Part shown: positions 54,101 through 64,000 of the stretch, piece by piece
Layout of the letters: every line of letters starts with the position of its first letter
Numbering within the stretch: the stretch's first letter is position 1
Origin: Enoplolaimus lenunculus
Taxonomy: Eukaryota > Nematoda > Enoplea > Enoplida > Thoracostomopsidae
Direction of reading: 5' to 3'
DNA length: 64,000 nucleotides
Assembly (NCBI GenBank): GCA_030248215.1
Contig: JASANG010002829.1
Coordinates: forward strand, 186,001-250,000
Translations under genes and position numbers: made by a program
The notes under the pieces: generated by a model
Databases searched by the model: none
Told to the model about the DNA's origin: nothing
What the model saw: only the letters and a program-made list of their open reading frames with translations

Positions 54101-57100
54101 AAACACTAGTTGATTTATGAGTTTCAACTAATTTGTTAAAAATTATAAAATTAAGTTGTCTCGCACGCTATAAATGGTGTATATTTGCGACTTGAAGTAA
54201 AAAAGATAAGCATGTCGCGTTTTTTTGACATAAGACATTCGAAGTGCTATAAATAACTAAATGATGCTTAATTGCGTGTGTTATAATTCGTTGTAATTTT
54301 GCGCTCATGTGGGTTTTGATTTAATAAACCCATTCACCTAGCTGTCAACAAACCGTCTGCTACTACAACTAACCTTTATTCAAAAATTGAAAATTGTCAA
54401 AATGGAAAATAGATGCGTTCATCAGTTTTATGTACAGTCGTACCTGGCGGTAAGTGTCCGGACTGAATCGCTTGTTCAGCAATATGCTTCAAAGACAATA
54501 CCGATTCCTAAAATTGAACTGGTAACATCAAGCTACCGCGAAGTTCACGTAAAAAGCGGCAATGCATATCAAACCTCGTCCTTCCTTGCTGAAGCAAAAT
54601 AACTTATTTAGCAAAAGATTGTTAAATCAGATCGAAAACTTTATTAACGCTATTGTAACCAACTAAAACATAAAAAAAAGTTCAAAGATATATTTCTGAT
54701 CGAAAATAAGTTATGAATCGTATCTGCGTGAAACTGCTAAAACGGGTACACAACTACACAATCCACAATTTGTAATTTCAACAGCACGAACAGGACAAAA
54801 CCCTATATATCAACCATGGCGGCCACAACGGTTCGAATTTGGCCAAAATTTGTAGTTTTGACTCTGTTGTGAAACAGCCGAATCCACTAATGTTCGGCAA
54901 TAAGGAGTTTTTTTCATTTTTAAACAATGAAAATTTTTAAAAATTATTTTAATTATAACTCAATATTTTCGTGTTTCAGGCCACAAATCTTAGAACTGAG
55001 GTCGGGGACAAAATATATTAACGTTTAAAAGTTATGCGGCTGGCATAGTGCTGATATTTTGAAACAAAGTATAAATGTCGCTCAAAATGTGGATTCGTTG
55101 CCACCCTGATCTGATATCATTCATTACTTTATCATAAACCTTAGCAAAGGACATAGCAGGCAGTTAGAGTAACCATCTACGGCTTTGGAATGGTTGGGGT
55201 TACGTTGTGTAAAAATTTCGAAAACTGTGGTTTATAGCACCCCGGGAACAAAGATCGTAACGAAGGAATGAACCCTATGCGTCCTACTGTACGCTCTTGA
55301 GTTCAGGAGTATTTGCTTACCTGCTCACTTGCCCCACCACTAGATCGATTCGGTCCGTTCAAAAGCATAACTGACGTAGGAGTAATTTCGCTGGCGGAAC
55401 AACTTGCCCCACTAGCATTAGTAGAATTCAAATCGCCTAGAACACTTTGGTGAACACTAGCGCCAGTCAAAAACACTGAAAAGTTTTCAAACAAGCCAAG
55501 TTCGGCAGCTAAGCATGTCAAATTCACTCGCAAGAACGAGGGACGAGGAAGAGGTTAAATTTTCAAGCTCACATGTTCAGCAGTTCGAAATTTACACGTT
55601 TCAATTGTGATAGGTGCTGTCTTTCACACCATCCTTTTAAGGTATTTTTTCAACTGCGACTTTCAATGGTTTTAAAGCCAAAAACTGTTAAATCAACAGT
55701 TTACCTGTAGTACTGCTTTGTGGCGACGTTCCGTCTGCATCACCGGGTTTCCCAGTATTACTTGTAGATCCAGCTAGAATTGCGACTTGCTGCACAGGAT
55801 CTAAACAAAAAATCAATTTTCCTCATTTCATATCTGCTCCCCGTATTAAAAACTTACGGAGCTTGCAGTCTCATTTTAAACTATCGAAACAGTTCATTAG
55901 TCGATTTTTTTTCTTTTAGCAGAAACTGAGCATATGTTTGCCGCATACTGATAGAATACCATAGTATTTAAAATTGGTGTTGTACGACTTCACTTTCCAA
56001 TGGCGCTAAACTTAGATGTGCACTGGGGATTGGGAAATACGGCACGAGCGTACCGGGAAATAAGCCATGGTCTCCAATTTAACTCACTCTGAACCCCGTC
56101 GAATCCAGTCGAGGACGGCGGTGTTCTCAGTTCAGACGCGACATTCGTCACGGCATGAGATTTCACTCCGACTTCCGATGCAGAACCGCTACCTAAACCG
56201 GTCGTCGTCGAATCCGTCCCACCGGCTACCGACCCAGTAACATTAATCGCGGTACTGGTTGTCGCCGCGACAGACTGCGTAGCTCCCACTGTACCAATAC
56301 GAGCAATACCGCTAATCGTTGTCGATAGCGATGTTGTTGTACTGGTTAGTGCCGGCGAGCCTTGAACGCCGTAGGTCGTGCCTACCGCAGGCGACAACGC
56401 AGCTGAAATGGCGACAGCTGCCGCTGGTGATTCTGGTCGGCTGCTTGGCGCTGGGGCACCGCCGCCAGAGCTCGCCAGTAAATGATGTGCAAGCTGAGTC
56501 GTGGGTGAGACCGTCGTGTCGCGTGAGCTACCGGTGACAGAGCCTCCCCCACTGGGCGATGTTGTTACCGTCGCACTGTTTGACGAATGAACCGTAACTA
56601 AACTGCCAGCATTAATTTGTGACGATAATCCAAAGCCAGCTGTAGTGGGTGTAGTTGCCGTCCCGGTACCAGTTGCAGGTATTCCAGTTGATCCTAAATG
56701 GAAAACGAAAAGTCAATCCATACGCCTACACCGTCATCGTTATAATCAGTAGCACAGAATACTCAAACCCAAACACGTCAGAGGCTATTCTAGGTACATA
56801 GCACAATTTTGTAAACTTGCACCCAGACAACATTTCGTCAAGGTACTTGTTAATATCGCGTACATACAATTTTTGAATTAGGTTCCGTTATAATTTAATT
56901 TCTAAAAAGCATCACTTTCTTCGTTTCACATCGTTTCTTCAGTTGTATTTCGAAATTCCATTCAAAAACACCCGAGCTACAGTTCAAAAAGCGTAATTAT
57001 TAATTGAAAGTAGGTAAGAAAGAATTAACTTGAACTCTAATTTTCCTTATAATTATGTTTCGAACTGACCGACTAAAACACCAAAACAGAATTACTAGTG

Positions 57101-60100
57101 CTTAAATTTATCATTAATCAACCATAAAACCAGCAAGATTCTTATTGCGGCATTCAAACGCCGCAACAATAATTCCGATACAATTATACAAGTATTAAGT
57201 AAGCCATTATCTTATTGCTATCAAAAATGCACAAAACCCAAAAGTATCTATAAGAAGCATTGAAGACCAGAAGCAAAATTTCTTCAAAATAAACAGACGA
57301 AGCGAGTTAAAGTATGAAAGCAATGATAAAAACACCGAAAGAACTACACGCACGGCGTTAGAAAAACAAACTAATGCTCTGATTTGCAGACATATTTGAT
57401 GAAATTTTGAAATTCGAGCAACAAATTATTACGAGTTGTAGCGGAACTACATGCATTGAGCGAAGCTTGAACCCACTTAAGCAATTCAGCTAATATGCCT
57501 ATCAGCTATTAGCTAACTATTCATTTACCGGTTGTTAAGGTTTGTAGACAATTTATTCATTTCCTCACACCCGAAAACCGCGTATTGCTTTAATAATTAG
57601 TGAAATGAAAAAGTCCTAAGTAAGCTTACCAAAATGTTAATAAGCAAATTAGCTAAATATTCAATTATCGGTTTTGAAAATCTGTAGACAATTTATTCAG
57701 ATTCCTCGTACCCAAAACCCTTTACTGCTGAAATTAGATTGCTTGTAACCCTAATAATTAGTGAAATGAAAGAAATCCTATCTGGGCTTAGCTAATATGC
57801 AATTTAGTCTGTATCTAATAAACGGCTTAAAATTTTAAAACCCCGAAACGAATTTTTACCTAATAAAACAGCACACTTTGTCAAAACCACACGGTCTGGC
57901 AAAAACATTTTATTGATGGTCAACGTTTTTAGCTGACCGATCTTTTTCGAAACGGGAACTATTTTGTTAAAAATATTAAAATTTTATTACATTTGAAACA
58001 AGTCCTGATATACCCAAATTTTCGAAACTAAACCCAAAATTATAATCGAACTAAAGCAAACATCCAGTCTTGCTATAAGTTCTATGCATCCGGTTACGCT
58101 GTGCATTGAGTCGTAAGCGAGTGATGAGCCGCGATAGGGTTCTGGTATATTTTTCGGTGCCCGCGCGGCCAGTTTTACCACAGCCCACCATGTTTGATCA
58201 TTAAAAATTAAAAATAACTCACAAATAGCGAAGCTTAAAAACATTAAAAATTTAAACTATACCCAAAAAATTCATTGGACAAAAAATAAAAACAGGGCTC
58301 ACCCGCGTTATGAAAAACCTATATGAGAATTATGCACATACCACAGGCTCAGCATTGTCGAACTTACCTGTAGATTCAAACGATCGCAAATGAGCTTGAG
58401 CCTTGGAAGCAGATTGCGGAAAATTCTGCCGGCTACCTGCAATCATGCTTACTGGATTTATTTTCACACGATAATCTTTTTGAGTGTGGTACAAGAGGGA
58501 AACCGCTTTGTAGAATTGCGAATATTTAATTGGACAGAACAACCAATAAGCTTTATCCCCCAACTCGTAAATTTCCCTATATCCAGCTTCCCCCACTCGA
58601 AAAATCACCCTGGTTTGAAATTATACTCATAAAAACGAAAACGCAAAAGATCTAGGTTGGAGTGACTTTAAGCAAACATTTGATAAAAATCACAAAAATT
58701 TGTTACAATACAAAAAATTGCGAGAAATCATCAAATTTTTAGGTCCCAATCTTTATCTCGAACTTTTCCAATAAGCGTCCACTTGAGATTGGGATAGTGA
58801 AATGCCAGTCGATTTTACAGAAATGGAATATATATTGCACTACGTAAACATGGGAAGCTTCAAAAGGTTGCGTCACTTGGCAGAAGGCTATTGACCACAA
58901 ATTAGTAACGAAGCAACCATACCTTACTAAATTTTAACTTCGTGTTATGTCAACAAAATATACGCAAGCGAAGGAAAAGTTTTATGCGCCCTTCGCACGT
59001 TAGACTAATGATGCCACAGGACAAAATAAGCAAAACACAAAACAGCAAATTCTTCATAACATATGGCTTAAGGTAAAACAAATACCTGCGCGACCCGTTA
59101 TTGATGCTTATCCTAGATTTACGCTTCGAAGTTAGCCTTATAGCCATTGCCGCTCAGTCTGAAACCTACAAACGTTGCTTCTTGCGTAACCAACCAAAAC
59201 CACTGATGTGTTGCAGCGGTCACACAAGTGCTCTTGTAAGAAGCACACGGTGTGAAAAGTAAATAAAAATGCAATGGACATTTGACACAGTAGTGCACAC
59301 AGCAACCAGTATTTTGTCGAATTTTTCAAATATATATTGTGTTTTCATTAAATTGAAATTTAAAATAAAAACGGCGACTCCAGGCTAATTAAACCTCCCG
59401 GTTTACTAAAATCGCAACCAATACGCACCTAATTAATTTCTCTGAGATATTGAACACAGAATATGGATTTGTGGTAAAAACACCATTTTTCGCCAATGTC
59501 TGTAGGCATCAAAAGGTTTGCTTTGAATATAGACACAACTTCACTCATTTCATTGTTCTTTTATATTTGTCAACTTGGTAGAACAGTACAAAATTAAAAA
59601 TTAAAATGCATCTAACAAAAAGCGGATCTATGTTTACCTGCCGCAACCGAGTTATATGGCACACCTATCAAAGGCGGCGGTGTTGCAACCGGGGGTGGCG
59701 ACGACAACGAACTGTACTCCTGACTGATTTGGCTGCAATTAATAAATTTGAGATGGTATATATATACAAATCAAAGACTGTCACCAAGAAAACATTTTGT
59801 TTTAAGGCTTACAGGATAGTTCATGGCTTCCAAAAATAGTTCAGGCGAAAAGACTACATAGAAAGCCGTATTTTAAAACTGTTTCAACACGTTTTGCTGG
59901 CTTGACTCGTTTACGAATGAGCTATTAAAAATTTCTATCGAATTAACAATAATTGGTGCAAAATTCGAATACCACACTACGCTATTTCCCGCCTTAGGGA
60001 CATTGTCGTACGGCATGACAATTTTCATATCCAGAACAACAAACGATTTCAAATCAATGTGTTTATCCCAGACTAATATACACAATAGTACAGGAAAAAC

Positions 60101-63100
60101 TGAACATTTGTTTACCTAGTCAGCCGCTGTGGTGTTGTAGGATTCGATCGTGTAGAGCTGCTCATTCTTACAACGTTTGGTTTGGTAATCTAAAATCAAA
60201 AAAACAAAAAATCAAATGAGTTCTGTTACAAATATGGAACCTTATAACCGACGGAAATTTAGCATCCAACCATACCCGTCAGGGAATTCGCAAAATTTCA
60301 AATTTATATATGCTGCAGTAGTTCTAAGACTAAAATATATTACTTTAGCTATATAATAAAATACAGGATGCGAGCCTAGATCTTAAAAGTAGTCTTGAAA
60401 GAAAATTTTTATCTCTAAAAGAATTGTTATAGATAACCTTTAAATTAAAGTACTCATTCACAAATTGGGACACTCTCAATTACCTCTTCACTGGTGCTTG
60501 TTCTTCTCGTTTGTTCTTCAGAATCTTTACTTGACACGGATGAATCCTGCGAATTTAATAAGAAATCAACCGCTATGGATTTAAAAATAATTACCCGTTA
60601 TGCGTTAAAACGAATCCCGTTAGAAAATGCGACACAAAATTCAAGCGCTACTATACCTTGGGGATCTCATACAAAATCCTGCATAGGTACTTCCACTCAG
60701 ACTCACGCCGTCTATAGCAAAAATCACGATGGTAATACATGGCCACTAACAGAGCCGGACGACACTAACACAGTATAGCGACACTGTTACCTTTGACGCT
60801 GCAACTGTTGCCGCTACAGTACCAGTAGAAGCTGCTGCGGCGACCAGTTGCGATGCGAGACCAGGCGACGGTGACGGAGACGAAGTCGACGCTGTTGTTG
60901 CCGTTTCGGACGTTGTTGCCTCTTGTTCCTCAAGCGAACCAATATGTGTCACGTTGCCAAGTTGAAGTGCTATTAGAAACATAAGCGACGTCAAGGTTTG
61001 ACTTAATCTAGCCGGCAACATTAAACGAATGTTATAAACGAATTTGTTAGGTATAGACATCTTCTCATTTAGAGACAAAAAGGCTGGGGGACTTAGAGTG
61101 TGGAAGGCTTAGGATTACGATTAATCGTATGTTCAGGCTTAGGCTTAGTGAACATGTTCCTATAATATACATATATGGGCCGTTATAAATATATTACGAA
61201 AATAATTGAAACCCACTTGTACACAAGTTTATATAACACTTTCACGGAGACGCTAAGCAAAATTATTCCATAATTTTAATGCGTCCTGTCGTCCGGATGC
61301 CGCCACAAACAGTTCTTAACAATGTAAAATACATCTGTTAGTCTTGACAAATCCTCGGCGGGTAAGTGACTTCAATAATTCAGATACTTCAAGAATTAAA
61401 GAGTCCATTAATTTTAAACAATATATTCCGTTTTTAAGAAAGTCACACCAAAAATGCACAAACAAATCAGCAACGCATTACATACTCAGTTCATCGATAT
61501 CGAGATTGAGATCCGCATAAATGAATTCGTTTTCTTCAAAATCCGGATCCGAGCAATTGTCGATATAGTAATCAACGTCGTCTTGAATCTCTTTTACCTG
61601 AAATCAAAGCAACCTATATCGCCAAGGAGAAAATATTAGCTTTTAAGGTCACGCTTTCGAAATCTAGTAATCAAAAATTTGAAATCATTAAAACCATGTC
61701 ATTGCTGGCCACACGAATGCTCTAGTTACATGCCAACAATCCCCGAAACCACAAGACATACACTATCGACAGTAATCCCATTATTATCGAGCAATCTCAT
61801 AATGCACTCCAGGCGTTGAATGTGGTACTTGTGCTTCTCCAAATGCTCTTTCAGTGAATCAATTTTTTCAAGTTTCTGCAATAACTTCCGTTACAACTAA
61901 AACTGTTACTAACATTCCAGCGTAAAACGTGACAATAATTAAAATGAAACGTCATTTTTTGTGCCAGTTTTTTGTTACAACTTCCTCTTAGATTGTTAAA
62001 TATGGATCTCCAACAGTTTAAGTTTGTTGAAACAGCAATTTTTTAATCTTTACTCATACCGACTATCAAAAATTGCAGCTTGTACAACGCCACCATTAAC
62101 ACCTCGCGACGGTTTGATTCATTCTATTCAGTTCACAGTAACTTTTTAGACTCACTTCCCTATCTTTTTTCCGTTTGTTTGTTGAAGCGACAGATTCAAT
62201 TTCGCTTTCAAATTGATCGCATTGCTGTGTTAAACGGTCCAGCGACTCCTTTAATACAGAAATAAACAAATTAATGCATTTTTTGCAACGGAGTCGCGTA
62301 CTAGAACTATCACCCTCTTCAAAAGAGACCAGTACATCTATGAAGCTCTGTCGTGCGATGAAAAATTTACAACTTGCTCTCTGAATATACGTAGTACTAC
62401 CTACGAATCATGTGGGGGTTGCTTGGAAAAAACAAAAATATCCCCAAATTAAATAATTTATAGAAATGAGCTTACTGAAAACTTAGTTCTGTTCAGTAGA
62501 AAATTGTTTATTGTTGTTTTGCATTATCTAACCTGAGTAAAAGATAAGATGTGGGTGAACTAAATAAGAGACAGTATTAGTTTTGATTACTCTTTAAACA
62601 CGATTGTCGTCAGCAAGTGCTCAGCAGATTCAAATAAAACGCAAAGTAGCCAATTGAAATCAATCTTCGAATAGTTGTATGCTCAAGCCTACACTTCTGC
62701 TCAGACTTCGGTTGGGACTTAGGTTTAAGTTATTGGATCGGTCCTTACAATTAACATGAGTAAAATACCAGGTTGCGACCGGATACAGGTACGGGCGTCG
62801 TATAGTGAATTTTACCCCATGAACCGGATTTTAACTAAATAGTAAGTTAAAATAACAAAATTTTGCTGCCTCTTATCGTATCCAACAATTTCTATATATT
62901 TACAAGGTTATCTTTCCATGAGGAGAATTCTGCATATTTTTTAAAATTTACACCACGAAACAGATATTTATATAGTGTTAAAGCTTGCTGAGCAACAGAC
63001 GTGGGTTGAATCACTAGTATTCCTTAGTCCATTAAACACGTGAATTCATGATGAAAAACATTGAAAGCTTGGAAATAAGAATTTGAAAAATCCGCATTCG

Positions 63101-64000
63101 CAAATCTTTGAACATCCTCACCCATTCATAATTAAACAATTTTATTGATAAAGACGAGCCAAAAATATACATCACACAAAAACAACGAAAATGATGTTAT
63201 CCGGATATTGCGTACAGATAACACAATTTTGACCAGCCTCTTAACGCATTGAGCAATTTCTTTGTATCTACTAGGCTACATTTATTTCAAAATTATTGAA
63301 TTTTAAAAATAACTTTGCACTGCTACTAAGTTTTATAGTTTGGCGCTATTTAATTGCATATTATCAGTCAAAGTGGACCGTCACTCACAAACAGTAAAAA
63401 CAAAATATGTATAAATGACCAGATTGTTTATAAAATGTAAATATGTTTATATCGGATTTTCCAACCGGAGACGGATGCCGGTTTTTCATCATATCCGGTC
63501 GCACCTTACCAAATACCTGTATCCAACACATCACATCTTCTTTTTCCTTTTCCTTTGGGTCGAACTTTTGCTCAGCTGTTAAACCAGTCTTACTATAGGC
63601 TTTGGTTTTAGTTTCTCGTTCCACAACTTTGAACTGCTCCATTTTCTAAAAAATAACAACTACAGTGCGAACTATACGTATATTAACAGTCAATGCTGTT
63701 CAGATTTGCCCGACCCTAAATCGAACTTCGGGTGTTCTATACTATATTAGAAATATGTTTGTTTTTGCATTATTACGCTCGAAAGTGAGAGACCGCAGAT
63801 GTGGAAAACGCCGCTGACGGTTGCCTTGACGTATGTACCAAAATAGCCCGGGGCGATGCAATAACCAATGCGAGCGAGAAAACTGACAAATTTCAAATTA
63901 ATGCTTCTCAGAAACATTTTAAGGGTGGTAAGTACGCCGCTGATAATGCATATAAGCACTCATTTTAAGAGTTGTTACCTGCATCTGATCTTGCGTTTCC
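51045..64000 (-). CDS. CNOT3: CNOT3 (NOT3), CCR4-NOT complex subunit 3; 5' end outside window
   Basis: Eighteen exons, all phase-consistent, give 821 residues ending at TAA 51047-51045; about 80 N-terminal residues lie beyond 64000. Exons: 63979-64000, 63517-63645, 62156-62248, 61762-61875, 61486-61597, 60791-60969, 60484-60546, 60116-60189, 59638-59732, 58368-58436, 56088-56693, 55705-55800, 55329-55475, 53771-53971, 53252-53363, 52812-52944, 52483-52608, 51045-51140. The first five carry the NOT3 N-terminal coiled coil ([26 protein letters not shown]). The middle nine form a Ser/Thr/Ala/Pro-rich linker. The last four are the NOT box ([35 protein letters not shown]). In known family members NOT3 binds NOT1 and NOT2 and helps mRNA deadenylation and translational repression in cytoplasm and nucleus. 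The inferred full length of about 900 exceeds the 753 of human CNOT3 because the linker is longer. No canonical AATAAA was seen just downstream. Confidence 0.95.
51198..51800. mobile_element. TIR element with CATATG satellite in last CNOT3 intron
   Basis: Ends TGCGGGGTTCACGTTATAAC then CGGGGCAGGTGGGACACG and the complementary right end CGTGTCCCAACCTGCCCCGG then TTATAACGTGAACCCCGCA. The interior repeats the palindrome ATATCATATGATAT four or so times with GACAAA spacers. It lies between CNOT3 exons e17 and e18. Confidence 0.8.
51801..52482. other. rest of last CNOT3 intron
   Basis: Contains repeated AAAACGCTATT, GCTTTTC and GAAAATG(C/T) motifs in loose tandem (51850-52200). No coding exon seen. 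Confidence 0.5.
52483..52608 (-). CDS. CNOT3: CNOT3 exon e17, NOT box
   Basis: Forty-two codons: [20 protein letters not shown] then [20 protein letters not shown] and EQ. Nearly identical to human; the human DEFEQ reads DECEQ here. Donor CAG|GTTCGT is a weaker form. Confidence 0.97.
52812..52944 (-). CDS. CNOT3: CNOT3 exon e16, NOT box
   Basis: Encodes [20 protein letters not shown] then [20 protein letters not shown] and FYYME, matching human [39 protein letters not shown] in two parts. Donor GAG|GTTAGT. Confidence 0.95.
53252..53363 (-). CDS. CNOT3: CNOT3 exon e15, NOT-box approach
   Basis: After [28 protein letters not shown] then [17 protein letters not shown]. Aligns with human [20 protein letters not shown] and WHHMPHPSDSERIR. 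Phase 1 in, 2 out. Confidence 0.92.
53771..53971 (-). CDS. CNOT3: CNOT3 exon e14
   Basis: Phase 1-1 exon after TTTTGCAG. Encodes [20 protein letters not shown] and onward to a Gln-rich stretch ([20 protein letters not shown]) and ends G|GTAAGC. Last linker exon before the NOT box. The open frame on the opposite strand is its shadow. Confidence 0.85.
53972..55328. other. CNOT3 intron between e14 and e13
   Basis: About 1.36 kb. A plus-strand open frame at 54387-54602 has no protein signature. An additional small exon cannot be excluded, since e13 has two possible donors of different phase. Confidence 0.5.
55329..55475 (-). CDS. CNOT3: CNOT3 exon e13
   Basis: Begins after TTTTCAG with [20 protein letters not shown]. 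Two donors lie 8 bp apart: GCAA|GTGAGC (end 55329, phase 1) and CAG|GTAAGC (end 55321, phase 0). The first keeps frame with e14 and is used here. The second would need an exon I did not find. Confidence 0.75.
55705..55800 (-). CDS. CNOT3: CNOT3 exon e12
   Basis: Phase 1-1 exon between TGTTTAG and CAG|GTAAAC, encoding [20 protein letters not shown] then [12 protein letters not shown]. Linker. Confidence 0.85.
56088..56693 (-). CDS. CNOT3: CNOT3 exon e11, long Ser/Thr-rich linker exon
   Basis: 606 bp, phase 1-1, acceptor TTTAG and donor CAGA|GTGAGT. Encodes about 200 residues dominated by Ser, Thr, Ala, Gly and Val (for example [20 protein letters not shown]). It is clearly more GC- and CpG-rich than the flanking introns. 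No globular domain is recognised; a disordered linker is likely. Confidence 0.85.
56694..58367. other. CNOT3 intron between e11 and e10 (largest)
   Basis: About 1.67 kb, AT-rich. A loose duplication is visible: TTCATTTACCGGTTGTTAAG with GTAGACAATTTATTCA near 57520-57560 and TCAATTATCGGTTTTGAAAA with GTAGACAATTTATTCA near 57660-57700. No exon recognised. Confidence 0.55.
58368..58436 (-). CDS. CNOT3: CNOT3 exon e10
   Basis: Phase 1-1 exon between TTGCAG and G|GTAAGT, encoding [20 protein letters not shown] then ST. Symmetric, so it can be skipped without a frame change. Confidence 0.85.
59638..59732 (-). CDS. CNOT3: CNOT3 exon e9
   Basis: Phase 2 in, 1 out. Encodes [20 protein letters not shown] then [11 protein letters not shown] after TTGCAG. 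Proline-rich linker exon. Confidence 0.85.
60116..60189 (-). CDS. CNOT3: CNOT3 exon e8
   Basis: [20 protein letters not shown] then QRLT, between TTTTAG and AG|GTAAAC; phase 0 in, 2 out. Linker exon, supported by phase and strong splice sites. Confidence 0.85.
60484..60546 (-). CDS. CNOT3: CNOT3 exon e7
   Basis: Twenty-one codons, [20 protein letters not shown] then E, between CGCAG and GAG|GTAATT, phase 0. The acidic and Ser-rich character resembles the human segment around SEDDKKRGRSTDSEVS. Confidence 0.85.
60791..60969 (-). CDS. CNOT3: CNOT3 exon e6, start of linker
   Basis: Acceptor CTAATAG, phase 1 in and 0 out. Encodes [20 protein letters not shown] followed by an Ala/Ser/Thr/Pro-rich run, consistent with the start of the disordered linker. 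Sequence is not conserved; the call rests on phase, position and open frame. Confidence 0.85.
61085..61185 (+). mobile_element. TTAGGC remnant in CNOT3 intron
   Basis: AAGGCTTAGGATTACGATTA, TCAGGCTTAGGCTTAGTGAA and ATATATGGGCC. The only TTAGGC trace inside CNOT3. Confidence 0.4.
61486..61597 (-). CDS. CNOT3: CNOT3 exon e5
   Basis: Follows TTTCAG and ends in phase 1 at A|GTATGT. Reads [20 protein letters not shown] then [17 protein letters not shown], the conserved end of the N-terminal domain (human [27 protein letters not shown]). Confidence 0.95.
61762..61875 (-). CDS. CNOT3: CNOT3 exon e4
   Basis: Thirty-eight codons after TTGCAG, phase 0 at both ends. Reads [20 protein letters not shown] then [18 protein letters not shown], matching human [35 protein letters not shown]. 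Confidence 0.95.
62156..62248 (-). CDS. CNOT3: CNOT3 exon e3
   Basis: Thirty-one codons, phase 0 at both ends, donor GAA|GTGAGT. Reads [20 protein letters not shown] then KRKKDRE, matching human [28 protein letters not shown]. Residue spacing to the conserved Trp of e2 is identical to human. Confidence 0.95.
62249..63516. other. CNOT3 intron between e3 and e2
   Basis: About 1.27 kb of AT-rich sequence. No clear mobile element or exon. Confidence 0.55.
63517..63645 (-). CDS. CNOT3: CNOT3 exon e2
   Basis: Forty-three codons, phase 0 at both ends, between TTTTTTAG and CAG|GTATTT. Reads [18 protein letters not shown] then [19 protein letters not shown], almost the same as the human [18 protein letters not shown] and DPAQKEKEEVGQWL stretch of the NOT3 coiled coil. 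Confidence 0.95.
63979..64000 (-). CDS. CNOT3: CNOT3 exon e1 (first visible, partial)
   Basis: Reads ETQDQMQ in phase 0 up to a CAG|GTAACA donor and runs off the window. The family has LIETQMERFK here; the next exon starts KMEQFK, so there appear to be about five extra residues between ETQ and MEQF, or the boundary is slightly wrong. Confidence 0.6.

Noticed and set aside
1-64000. tRNA, rRNA, retrovirus-like, Polinton-like or LINE coding sequence
   Set aside because: No recognisable A/B boxes with a cloverleaf, rRNA core, reverse transcriptase or capsid motif was seen on reading either strand; short remnants cannot be excluded without a search.

Overview
This is a eukaryotic nuclear window: roughly 36% GC by eye, split genes with GT-AG introns of 50 bp to 1.8 kb, and a very high load of small inverted-terminal-repeat elements. 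The hexamer TTAGGC, the canonical nematode telomere repeat, forms the core of more than twenty dispersed elements, and one gene resembles the nematode ODR-2/HOT family. I therefore read the window as nematode, perhaps an early-branching repeat-rich lineage, but this is an inference from one window. No retrovirus-like, Polinton-like or LINE coding region was recognised, and no rRNA or tRNA gene.

Three gene models can be built with consistent exon phases. (1) On the + strand, 17257-21173, three exons encode a 238-residue secreted, probably GPI-anchored Ly6/ODR-2-like protein with ten cysteines and a CYDELCN ending. (2) On the - strand, 25562-23983, two exons encode an 82-residue secreted peptide precursor ending in KR, a short spacer and RYG before the stop, which looks like an amidated RYamide-type neuropeptide. 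(3) On the - strand, 64000-51045, eighteen exons encode all but about the first 80 residues of CNOT3, the NOT3 subunit of the CCR4-NOT deadenylase complex: N-terminal coiled coil, a long Ser/Thr/Ala-rich linker, and the C-terminal NOT box. One further exon-like block (11721-11458, -) and a weaker one (48430-48068, -) are unassigned. The three genes share no visible operon or pathway.

Layout. 1-3 kb: short dispersed repeats with ACGGGTCC-type ends. 3-6 kb: TTAGGC-cored elements, one split by a Tc1/mariner-like element. 7.8-8.9 kb: a GC-rich palindrome-rich island with a potential three-way-junction RNA fold. 9-17 kb: inverted-repeat elements, an unassigned exon, an (AT)n tract. 17-21.7 kb: the Ly6/ODR-2-like gene, with decayed copies of its third exon inside intron 2. 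23-25.6 kb: the peptide gene, with mobile elements in its intron. 26-51 kb: gene-poor, packed with MITEs and minisatellites (10-11 bp CTGTCCCA-type, 20 bp AAATTTGAATTTTCCCGCC-type, 18 bp GTGAAACCAACCGTTGGG-type, 16 bp GTCGAC-type). 51-64 kb: CNOT3.

The most unusual theme is a family of cut-and-paste-looking elements with GGCC(C/A)ATGT termini and 8-bp target duplications whose interiors are arrays of the telomeric hexamer. All coordinates were read by eye; exon boundaries rest on splice motifs, phase continuity and remembered family sequences, not on transcripts or database searches.
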